DNA of 64,000 bases, from contig JAKEKT010000095.1 in the NCBI GenBank assembly GCA_021495925.1, forward strand, positions 1-64,000, in the 5' to 3' direction. This document shows, piece after piece, positions 45,286 to 55,035 of the stretch (its first letter is position 1; every line of letters begins with the position of its first letter). This DNA is from Diplodia intermedia (taxonomy: Eukaryota > Ascomycota > Dothideomycetes > Botryosphaeriales > Botryosphaeriaceae). The notes beneath the pieces are model-generated. The model was given only the letters and a program-made list of their open reading frames with translations. It was not told the DNA's origin and did not search any database. The position numbers were made by a program, and so were the translations under genes.

Positions 45286-46231
45286 ATGTCTCGGCGATAC
45301 GATTCAAGAGTCAGCCGCCCCAAGCTTGCCTCGCTGGCCCGGCACCCGTAGCTCACCGTGTACACGCAGACGACCATCTTCTCGCCCGAGGGCCGCCTGT
45401 ACCAGGTCGAATACGCGCTCGAGGCCATCTCGCATGCTGGCACAGCTCTCGGGATCCTCGCACAGGACGGCATCGTGCTCGCCGCCGAGCGCAAGGTCAC
45501 CAGCAAGCTGCTGGAGCAGGACACCTCCGCCGAGAAGCTGTACATCCTCAATGAGTGCGTCCAGCCCCATCGGTGCCCGCTTCTTGCCCGTAGCCTAACA
45601 GACGTAGCAACATGATCTGCGCAGTAGCAGGCATGACGGCCGACGCCAACATCCTCATCAACTACGCCCGCCAGGCCGCCCAGCGCTACCTGCTGACCTA
45701 CAATGAAGACATCCCGTGCGAGCAGCTGGTGCGCCGGCTATGTGACCTGAAGCAGGGCTACACCCAGCACGGTGGCCTGCGCCCCTTCGGCGTGTCCTTC
45801 ATCTACGCCGGCTACGACCCGCAGCGCCAGTTCCAGCTGTACCAGAGCAACCCGTCCGGCAACTACGGCGGCTGGAAGGCCACCAGCGTTGGCGCCAACA
45901 ATGCCAGCGCCCAGAGCTTGCTGAAGCAGGACTACAAGGAGGATTGCGACCTGAAGGAGGCCTGCGGCCTGGCCGTCAAGGTGCTCAGCAAGACCATGGA
46001 CTCGACCAAGCTGAGCAGCGAGAAGAGTGCGTTTTGAACCCTTCCTGTTTCCACTGCTCGTTTGTCCACTTTGCTAACGTGTCCCCAGTCGAATTCGCTA
46101 CCGTCGGCCGCACCAAGTCCGGCAAGATCTACCACCACCTGTGGGCCGCTGACGAGATCGACGCCCTGCTCAAGGAGCACGGCCTGGCGAAGGCAGACTC
46201 GGAGAACGTCGAGGGTGGCGCGGCGGAGTAA
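45286..46231 (+). CDS. PRE9: 20S proteasome subunit alpha-3 (PRE9/PSMA4 type)
   Basis: Part of the outer ring of the 20S proteasome core, gating substrate entry. Exons 45286-45309, 45370-45554, 45608-46026 and 46089-46231 give 256 residues. The alpha-type signature is complete: [28 protein letters not shown]. Other family segments are HAGTALGILAQDGIVLAAERKVTSKLLEQD, YNEDIPCEQLVRRLCDLKQGYTQHGGLRPFGVSFIYAGYD, SNPSGNYGGWKATSVGANN and VEFATVGRTKSGKIYHHL-like EFATVGRTKSGKI. These match the yeast PRE9 subunit rather than the other six alpha types. The first exon holds eight codons. The length is usual for the family. Confidence 0.96.
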
Positions 46232-47384
46232 AGAAAGCGAAAAACTGGGCTGGAAAGCCTTATGATGGGATTTCTTGCACTGGCGGGAGCTATGACGGAT
46301 TACACGAATGTAATATACCTGCCTCTTCATGAGATTCTGATTCTTGAACGATAGGAAACTTGAATAGAGGTATAGATGCCCAAGTTTGTGGTGACTCTTC
46401 CTCGGATGTATGCATCCAAAGTCGAAAACAGAAATATGGAGATCGTGGCATTTTCGTGATCGCAAGATGAGCATGAAGCGCAGCCTTGAGCAAGGATGAT
46501 TTACCAGCAATATATCATTGTTTTCCCACCTAAAATAACACCAAAGCTCATGATCATCATCCACTTGTTGCCGGTACTCATCATTGATGAACAATACTGC
46601 CATGTCCCATTAGTCGAAAGGATCCCTTCACAGGTATTAATGCATACTTCCACACGGCCAAATCAACTGTGAGGTTGATCATACACCCCAAACACAGAAA
46701 GCACGAGTTTATAAGATAATTGTTGAATGTGCTTTGGCGAATGATAGAGCTGGTTGAATGAATGTTATATAGAGCTGGCTGAATGGATGTTATATAGAGC
46801 TTGTCGGCGGTGATGGGAACGACCTGCACGCGCATGCCTTGCTGCGAGGGTTCGAGCACGAGGATGCGTGCGTACGAACGAGCACATGAGCAGAGGCACG
46901 GAGGTGTAATTGGGACGAGGATGGGCATGGCCGGAAGCATGAATAGAACTACGGGCATGTGGCAAGACTTGATGAACGCGCGGCCCAAGTGCACGTAATA
47001 ATGCATGGCTTGCGTGCAGGCGCCACGCTACTAGTGCCTTTGGTGATCATTGTGAGCGGTACACGGGGCGAGGTACTGACTTGGAGTAGTGGTGCTTCTA
47101 GACTATGATCTATTTGAAGGCTGGTTACACGCAGCGATCCTGTAACGCGCTAGAGCAGAATTGTCAGCTAGGTGATAGCCAACGATCCAGAGAACAGAAG
47201 AGAGGCATTCGCAAAACCGACGGCTCCATGCGTTCCTTCACTTTAATGCTTTACGATTGTTGTTGATGTTCATAGGGCCAGGCATGGAATACAAGTAAAA
47301 TCATTCAAACTGCTCCAATAACGAAATTAATTAAAGATTCGGAATGCTCCAAATCAAACATGAGTCTCAATGAATACAAGCCGT
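46232..47384. other. Convergent intergenic region
   Basis: Lies between the 3' ends of the proteasome and RAD4 genes. It is AT-rich, with a short tandem repeat at 46746-46795 and no recognised gene. Confidence 0.5.
46746..46795. repeat. Two tandem copies of a 25-base unit
   Basis: The 25-base unit beginning AGAGCTGG and ending TGTTATAT occurs twice head to tail, followed by the first bases of a third copy. The copies differ at only two positions, both transitions. Confidence 0.85.
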
Positions 47385-50300
47385 TCAGTCACTTACCACC
47401 TCCTCCAACCACTCTGGCTCTGCATCTTCATCCTCTGGATCGTGCGAGGGTAATGAATCCATGTCATCGTCTCGAGATGCCTTCTGATCCTCCGCCATCC
47501 CCACAACCTTCTCTTCAGGCGATTGTGCTTCAGCCTTTGACGATTGTACATCGTCTCTCGAATCCATCTGCATACCATTATCGCTTCGTTGTGACAGAGT
47601 ATCCAACGCTGGTGCGGCCTCTTGGGCAACAGCCTCGATAGCATGAGCCGCTTCGTCCTGATTTTCAGTCGGTTCAGGCCGCTGCTTCATTTCGTCACGG
47701 ATGTCCATTGCATCCGGGACCACAGGGCCTACGGGGTAAGAAGCCCCTGTCCTGTCTTCTTGTTGCTGCTGGCTTTGTTGCTGCCCTGGTGAGGTGTGGC
47801 CAGTATCTGGCTGAGGAGGCGTGTCTTCTTTCACGAAGCCACCACCCACATCCTCTTCGTCCGGGATGAAGCCTCCGCCATCTTCAGGAACGAAGCCTCC
47901 GCCATCTTCTGGAACGAAGCCACCACCATCTTCTGGAATGAAGCCACCGCCATCTTCAGATGCCGGTCCGCCTCGGTCTTCTGGAACGAACCCCCCTCCG
48001 TCCGCTGGCGCTTCATTAGCATCACCGGGATCATCGAGGCTACGGGACGACCCATGTTGCAGTACAGGCGCACTGTCCACAACCCCGCTCCTGAAGAGAT
48101 CGTCGTTGACAGCCTCCGGCGCTTCCCCTTCCCTTCCTTCCTCAGGCAAGAAGCCGCCGCCGCCGCCGCCTCCGCCACCATCGTAGTACTCCCCCTCACC
48201 CTCATCATACCCGGCAGCCGCCATCATCCTCCCCGCCGTCGGCTGCGCCGGTGCCTCTCCCGCGCCCTCGGCCAGCACAAACCCGCCCGCCATCTCCTCT
48301 GCCATCATCCTCCGCTCCTCCTCTCTCCTCCTCTCCTCCTCTTCCCTCTCCTCCCTCTCCACCCGCTCCCTCACCTCCTTCTCCTTCTCCCTGCGCTCCT
48401 CCGCACTCGCATACTCCCCCACCCGCTCCACCACCCTCAACCCCAGCAAAAACCTCCTCCACATCCTCAACGCCTCCCGCCCCCTCTCCGCCGCCTCATC
48501 CTCCCGCTGGAGCTCCCGCAGCCCGTCGAGCGCCGCGCGCATCGCCTCTTCGTGTTCCGCGGCCACGACGACGCCCTCGACGACGGCGGTGCCGTGGCGG
48601 CCGCGGAACGTGAAGCCGGTGACGGCGTCGGCGTGGTCGACGCCGAGGAGGCGGGCGGCGTGGCGCGCGCGGGCGTCGCGCACGTGCACGCCGCCCGGCG
48701 GCACCATCGACGGGACGTAGACGTCGAGGTTGCCGAAGGCGTTGCGGGGCACGCGGCCGCCGACGCAGGGCGGGGGCACGTAGAGGTCGGTTTGGAAGGG
48801 GGCGTAGAGGGCGGCGCCGAGGGAGTCGCCTTCTTCGTTTCCCTCATCATCGTCGTCGAAGGGCTGGCGTTGTCGTTGTTGTTGTTGTTGTCTTGATCGG
48901 CGCGGTTTGGCGTGCTTGAGGGGCTGTTCGCCCGGCTTGATCTCGCGGCCTAGGCGGTACCACTTGTCGGCGGATTTGAGCTGGTGGACGTCGCGGCGGC
49001 GGTAGATGGGTGCGAGGTTGGTGTTGGCGGCGGTGCCGACGTTGACTTGGCCGCACTCGCGCTTGGGGTGGATGACTTCGTTGTGTTTGAGGTGGCGCTC
49101 GAGGACGTAGTACGGGTGGTCTTTGAAGTCTTGCACGTTCTTGGGCATTTCCTCCTGGGCCTCGCGACGGGATAGCTCGGCGTCCTCAACCTGGTCTCGG
49201 TCCTGATCTGGGTGAGTATTTTCTCAGAAGCCATAGTGGCGGATTATATAGAGCGGTACCAATATTGCTCCCCTTCTAAAGAGCCTCATAGCCTTTCTCC
49301 ACCAACGGCTCCCATGCTCAGTTGACTCGACGCGCGATTTCCTGGTCTTTGCATTGTACGCTTTTGCGTATCGGCGGGTGACATCTTTTGCTACGCCATC
49401 ATCCTCGAAAGCTACGGCGTATGTCATGCTGACATCGGGATCGCTCAATGGTGGCTCGAGACGTGACGGTTTGGCGATGGTGCCGGTGACGATCGGATCA
49501 GCTGTAACCCATTTCTGTTGCGCAGGATTGAAGACTTCGACCCAGAACACTGGATACCGAGGATGGGGGATCGTCTTGATTGGTTTCGCAGGTGACGGAG
49601 TGACTGCTTGGCGAGAGGCTGAAGAATTCAGTCCAGGGCGACCAACTCTTGTGATCCTCCGAAGAGGCTTTACTTTTGGGCTCGGCGTAGTTTTTGCATC
49701 CTCGTGGTCATCTGCATATTTAACCTTGCCTTGATCAATGGTGGAGGGTGCTGGAGTCGGCTGGGCACCGGCAAATGGAAGCGGTTGAAGAGAGCAGATC
49801 AAGCGAGCATCCACTCCAACAGCCCTGAGGAAAGCGCAGAAAAGCATTGCGCCGGTATCTGGCGATCCTTCGAATGCAACAGCGGCTTTGCGGAAATCTG
49901 AGATATCCATGACCGGGTCTGCGTTTGCGGGGATTTTGAACTACAAGCAGTCAACAGCTATCCCAGTTAAGACTAGTTGGTTGGCATACCACTTCAAGCT
50001 CCTTGGGATCGATCGCCCATTTTGCTCGCCTTAGCCCTACAGATGTAATTTTGAATTTCTTCCAAACTTCCTTCGCAAGAACGAGACCGTCAGTGAACGC
50101 TTTCGAGGCGGCGTTTTGTGATTGGTTTGGATCAGGTGCGAACCGATCAATGATTTGAGCGCTTCGAAATCTCTTCAATGAAGACTATAGCCATGTTAGA
50201 ATCCTGCCGTCCGGCCTTGTACAGCGGGCGCATACCTGGACCTTGCCGTCGTTGCACCATGCGTTGCGGATATGCGAGTTGTACAACAGGCACAGAACAT

Positions 50301-50808
50301 GCATTTTGTGGAGGTGGAGCCTCACGGCCCTTTCGGCAGCAGTAGCAGTTTTCCTACGAGCCCTCGTCGGGTTGTTCTTTGTGCCATCGTTGCCTATCTC
50401 TATCTGAAGGGTCTCTTCTGCCTGGGCTTTCGTGAGCGGCGGCAGGACAGCATCGGCGCCTTGCTGGTCTAGATCCACGTCCTCCCAATCCACGTCACTA
50501 TCATCAGACTCGGACTCATCGATGATGGTCTGCAGTCTGGGAGTATCCTCTTCTGGCCCATTGCTGCTCTCCCGATCAATCGCGGTAGCCGAATGCAAGG
50601 CGGGCTCGTTGGCGGAATCTTCGACCTTGCGTCTCTTCAGAGGACGAGCATCTTCGGCTCTAGCAGCCTCGGTTTCCAAGAGCATCTCTTGAAACACATT
50701 TGGGACGGTGTCGATTGGCGCATCACCCAACTGCTTGTTTCTGGTTGACCTTCGAGTTGCCCTGGGTGTCCCGGTTGTCTTGCCCACTTTTGCCTTCGCT
50801 CTGGCCAT
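47385..50808 (-). CDS. RAD4: RAD4/XPC nucleotide-excision-repair damage-recognition protein
   Basis: Binds distorted DNA and recruits the excision-repair machinery in the nucleus. Reverse-strand exons 50808-50236, 50184-49990, 49940-49260 and 49202-47385 give 1088 residues. Exons 1-3 hold the acidic N-terminus and the transglutaminase-like fold (AVRLHLHKMHVLCLLYNS, GAMLFCAFLRAVGVDARLICSL, YPVFWVEVFNPAQQKWVTADP). Exon 4 starts with DRDQVEDAEL and the BHD1 domain (MPKNVQDFKDHPYYVLERHL, NEVIHPKRE), then BHD2 and BHD3 (RVPRNAFGNLDVYVPSMVPP, VTGFTFRGRHGTAVVEGVVV). The tail is unusual: an acidic region with repeated GGGFVPED-type units and Gln runs. The stop at 47385 is preceded by a good donor (GTAAGT after EEV), so a short final exon cannot be excluded. 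Confidence 0.92.
47828..48010 (-). repeat. 24-base tandem repeats coding GGGF(V/I)PED units in RAD4
   Basis: The RAD4 tail carries about seven near-copies of an eight-residue unit, GGGFVPED or GGGFIPED, with degraded forms at both ends (GGPASED, GGGFVKED). A related GGGFLPEE lies further upstream, near 48155. DNA copies differ mainly at third positions, so the array is both recent and under some coding constraint. Confidence 0.85.
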
Positions 50809-52155
50809 GTTGGCGCCGGAATCATCGGAAGCGTGTTTACACGAGTATGTAGTTGATTGATAGAACGTCGCGGAGGCCGGCCGATTACATGGCTCGCAGC
50901 CGTCGCCAGGCGGTCAATGAATGTAGGCGAAGAGTCCGAGGAGAGACGTTCGAGATGGCGGATACGCGATTATGGGGGGCGCGGGACAGGGGTTCACGCG
51001 GCAGAGGTAGAGAGTGAACGATAGAAGAGAGCGCGGTCGCATAAAGGCCGACGATGACGTTGGCGTCGCGCTCCGCGCCGTCATGTGACGGTGCCGCAAC
51101 CGTCCCAGGCAAAGCTACCCGGCGATGCCGAGCCATCCCACCTTTCGTCGCGTCTTTACCCACGTCGCCGACACGACCCACCCGTCCATTTCCAACCCCA
51201 ACTGTTCGTCGCGATGACAATTCGCTCCATCTTCATCCATCATGGTGCCGTGGGAACACTAGCGCTGTTGCACCAAAACTCCGACTAGGCGGTTGCCTGC
51301 GCATGACGTTGGAGCAAGCATTGGGCGCGCCATGCTCCTGTTATACGCCATTGACCATCTTCTCTCACCCGGGCACTTGAGTCCCACTGTGAGAGATGGC
51401 TAGACTCATGCAGCTTGTGGGTTTGTTCAACAGCGCTTGCTGAGACTCGACCGGCGTGCCGGGATGTTGCATCGCCTTGGCAACCTGGCCGGTTGGAGAG
51501 CAGCCCGGCAACATAGTCCGGCCAATACATGCATCAGGTCATCGCGAGCCCATACGTTTTTATTTGAATGCGGCTTGCGCAACAACACGCCAACCTTTGG
51601 TTCCACGACCTGGGGTGGCCAACGGCCAAAGGCCCCGTCCAATGACCTCGTGGGAACATTGGCCTTTCATTGTCGCCCAGCAAGCAACTGGCCGCGTGTG
51701 CTCTTTATATCAAGCTCACATTTCCTATCATCAGCTGCGTGGGTGAAAGACTCGCTCAAAGCTTCGCGCCTCGAAGCTGTTCGTCCACTTCTGCCACGTC
51801 TCTGCAAGTTACCGGGTTCGGCAAGAGCGGATTGGCAGCCGCCGGCACCTCTCCCGGGTGACACCCCGTTTGCTGCTGCTTCCCTTCATGTGCTGGCTGC
51901 TCGGCTCTCTACGGCTTCCGACCTCGCCGCCCTACTTCTGCCCTGACCTAGAACTTTTCTTGCGGCACATCACCCGCCCCATTTCTTAGCAACCGGAGCA
52001 GCCTGGTAAGCTGAGACTGAGCCGTCACCGAGCCATTGGCCTTAGCTCACATTGCAGCCCAAAGATCCAGATCAGACACGCCCGGAATCCGACACATCTC
52101 ACCACCAAGCTCTGCCAAGTGCAGAGTCGCGGTGAGCTCTCGGAAAAAGGAAATC
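50809..52155. promoter_or_regulatory. Divergent promoter region of RAD4 and the P1B-ATPase gene
   Basis: About 1.35 kb with no recognised gene. It must include both promoters. I did not find a sequence that I can assign to a metal- or damage-responsive regulator. Confidence 0.5.
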
Positions 52156-55035
52156 ATGGGTAGACAGTACGACATCGAGGATGCCGACTCGTCCACCTTA
52201 GCCGACTCAGCCACCTTGATCGACTCCACCTTGTCCACACGTTCAGTCGTTACGAGGTGCCGCAGCCTCCTCGGTTGGTTTTCCGGCCGCCGCCCTGGGC
52301 ATAGCGACCGTCACGAACAGCATGGCCATGACAGCCTTGGTGGCGGACACCGCACGCTCCGGTGTTGCGTAGACGGGGCCCATGACTCTGAGGAACCCTC
52401 TCCCCTACCACTGTTTGTGAGAGATGACTCGGAGTACCTCGACAGGAAGGTTCCGTCGCATCGAACCATCAAGCTCAGCGTATCTGGCATGGGGTGTTCC
52501 GGGTGCGAGAAGGCGCTGCAGAGAGCACTACAGAAAATACCCTCTGTAAAGGACATTCACACCGACATGGCCACCGCTCAAGCTCTTTTCTGCATGGACG
52601 TCAATGCCATCTCCATCGACGAAGTTCTCATACAGCTTCGGCGCACTACTGGTTACACAATCAAGCTGGCGGACGAAGCACACGAAGGCTCTCAGTTTCT
52701 GTACATTCTGACTCCGGATCCTGGTCGTCTGTTCCGAGGCCCTCCTCCGCCTGGCGTGAAGAGCTGCAAGCAAACCGGGACCGACAACAGCGGGAAGGCA
52801 GAGATTCGAATCAAATACGACCCACGCATCATCCTGCCGCGAGATCTCATGGAGAAGGAATTGGCCGATGCCAACGCAGAGCTGGCGCCCATCCCACCCC
52901 CTGATTCTGTGTCTGCCGGAAGAAAGCACCTCCGACGAGAATTGGTGTATTTCGTCATCGCTACTGTCTTCACCATCCCAGTCTTGATTATCATGTGGGC
53001 ACCATTGCCTTTTTCGAACTTCACCAAGCAGATTGCTTGCCTCCCACTTGCCACCGCTGTTCAGGCCTCGGCCTGGGAGTTCTATCCCAATGCCTTCAAA
53101 AACCTGTACCACACAAAGCTAGCCGACATGGATCTTCTCGTTGTACTCAGTACCACCACTGCATACATCTTCTCCGTGACGGCATTTGCGCTCTACGGAA
53201 CTGGAAGTCCATTGTCTACGGGTTCTTTCTTCGAGACCAGTACCTTGCTGGTCACACTCATCAGACTTGGCCGGTACATGGCTGAGCTTGCAAGGCAGAA
53301 GGCGACCGAGTCGGTTTCTATCCGAACATTGCAAGCACCTACTGCTCAACTTCTCACAAACCAACGCGATGAGACCAGAGATGTCGACGTCCGCCTGTTG
53401 CAAACTGGTGACAAATTCCGTGTGCCACCACACACCAGAATCCCTACGGACGGCACTGTAGACTTCGGAGGCTCAGAGGTCGACGAATCTATGATGACTG
53501 GGGAATCGCGTGAAGTTGCCAAAGGGATAGGCTCCGAAGTGATCGCTGGAACCATGAACGGGACCGGTACACTCGATATCATCGTCACTCGAATGACCTG
53601 GGAAAACAGCATCAGTCAAATTGGTGCTCTTGTCGACAACGCTGAGCTGACGAAGCCGAAGATCCAGGCTCTCGCTGACCGGCTGGCGGCCTACTTTGTT
53701 CCCACCATCATCGTTCTTTCCATCACTGTCTTCCTCACTTGGATACTGGTTGGCATTTTCCACCAGAAGAAGCGCGGGGCCGATGCTACTGTTGATGCTA
53801 TATCGTACGCCATCGCAACTCTCATAGTCTCGTGCCCCTGCGCCATCGGTCTCGCCGTTCCTATGGTCATCGTCATTTCGAGCGGAGTGGCTGCGAAACA
53901 CGGGGTCATCTTCCGAGCAGCAACGGCTATCGAGATGGCGAAGAGCGTGAAACACGTTATTTTCGACAAAACAGGGACGCTGACGGAAGGGAAGCTGGTC
54001 GTCGAAAAAAGCGATTTCCTGGGCAAGCCCGAGGCACCTATCTTGCGTTACCTCCTCGGGCTCGTATCTGGGCAGAAGCATCCAGTTTCATCAGCGATCG
54101 CAGGATGGATACTCAGCAAAGAAAGTCTTGAGTCTATCCACTTCGACACAACCAAAGTGGAAGTCGGAGGAGGCGTTGTAGGCAAAATAAATGGAGAGCA
54201 GATGGTGGTGCGACTGGGTAACTGTGACTGGCTGGGAATCTCTTCCTCGGACAAGGTCCTCAACTTCAAGAGCACACTGTCTTCACCGACTACGGAATCA
54301 CCTATCTACCAGCATTCCCTCGACTACACCCTTCTTGGTATGACAATCAACGACGAGCTCTGCGCTGTATTCGCCCTCCGCGACGCGCTCCGTCCAGAAG
54401 CGGATTCCGTCGTATCCTCGCTCCAATCCCGCCACATCTCCATCCACCTCGTCTCCGGCGATGACAAGCGAAGTGTCTTGCACTGTGGCGGCCTACTCAA
54501 CATCCCGCCCTTAAAAACGGCCTATCGCTGCTCGCCCGCAGACAAAGCAGCGTACGTGGCGAATATCCAAGCGACTTACCCGCAGGAGGTGGTGCTCTTC
54601 ATCGGCGATGGCACGAACGACGCTGTGGCGCTCACGCAGGCGACAATCGGCGTGGCTATCGCGGGCGGGACGGACGTGGCGAAGAGCGCTGCCAGTGTTG
54701 TCCTCGCGCGGCCGGACCTGCGCGGTCTGCTCGTCGCGCTGGACGTGTCGACACGCGCGGTCAGGCGCATAAGGTTCAACTTCGCATGGGCTGCCATCTA
54801 CAACTTCTTCGCAGTCCTCCTCGCCACGGGCGCCTTCGTTTGGTTCAAAATGCCTGGGGGGCATGGCGATGAGGGACCGGGCCTCAGGATCCCGCCTGAG
54901 TTTGCGGGATTGGGGGAGATTGTGAGCGTCTTGCCCGTCGTGCTTATTGCTTTCTCGCTCCGGTTTGCGAAATTTACGAGACATGACGGGCAGAGGACGA
55001 TAGCGAAGTCAATTGCCACGGAGACGACGGCTTAG
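52156..55035 (+). CDS. P1B-type heavy-metal ATPase, Pca1-like
   Basis: Pumps copper- or cadmium-type metal ions across a membrane using ATP. A single exon gives 959 residues; the ATG at 52156 was chosen because the frame upstream starts with a TTG and lacks family sequence. The N-terminus is rich in Ser, His and Arg. One heavy-metal-binding domain has GMGCSGC (Cys114, Cys117). The transport motif is CPC (560-562, SCPCAIGLAVP). TGES, the phosphorylated Asp604 in FDKTGTLTEG, the HP motif (QKHPVSS), SGDD and GDGTNDA are all present. The C-terminal helices read AWAAIYNFFAVLLA and GLGEIVSVLPVVLIAFSLRF. They lack the MxxSS of CCC2/ATP7-type copper ATPases and resemble the fungal Pca1 group. Having no introns is unlike its neighbours. 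Confidence 0.93.
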   Translation: MGRQYDIEDADSSTLADSATLIDSTLSTRSVVTRCRSLLGWFSGRRPGHSDRHEQHGHDSLGGGHRTLRCCVDGAHDSEEPSPLPLFVRDDSEYLDRKVPSHRTIKLSVSGMGCSGCEKALQRALQKIPSVKDIHTDMATAQALFCMDVNAISIDEVLIQLRRTTGYTIKLADEAHEGSQFLYILTPDPGRLFRGPPPPGVKSCKQTGTDNSGKAEIRIKYDPRIILPRDLMEKELADANAELAPIPPPDSVSAGRKHLRRELVYFVIATVFTIPVLIIMWAPLPFSNFTKQIACLPLATAVQASAWEFYPNAFKNLYHTKLADMDLLVVLSTTTAYIFSVTAFALYGTGSPLSTGSFFETSTLLVTLIRLGRYMAELARQKATESVSIRTLQAPTAQLLTNQRDETRDVDVRLLQTGDKFRVPPHTRIPTDGTVDFGGSEVDESMMTGESREVAKGIGSEVIAGTMNGTGTLDIIVTRMTWENSISQIGALVDNAELTKPKIQALADRLAAYFVPTIIVLSITVFLTWILVGIFHQKKRGADATVDAISYAIATLIVSCPCAIGLAVPMVIVISSGVAAKHGVIFRAATAIEMAKSVKHVIFDKTGTLTEGKLVVEKSDFLGKPEAPILRYLLGLVSGQKHPVSSAIAGWILSKESLESIHFDTTKVEVGGGVVGKINGEQMVVRLGNCDWLGISSSDKVLNFKSTLSSPTTESPIYQHSLDYTLLGMTINDELCAVFALRDALRPEADSVVSSLQSRHISIHLVSGDDKRSVLHCGGLLNIPPLKTAYRCSPADKAAYVANIQATYPQEVVLFIGDGTNDAVALTQATIGVAIAGGTDVAKSAASVVLARPDLRGLLVALDVSTRAVRRIRFNFAWAAIYNFFAVLLATGAFVWFKMPGGHGDEGPGLRIPPEFAGLGEIVSVLPVVLIAFSLRFAKFTRHDGQRTIAKSIATETTA

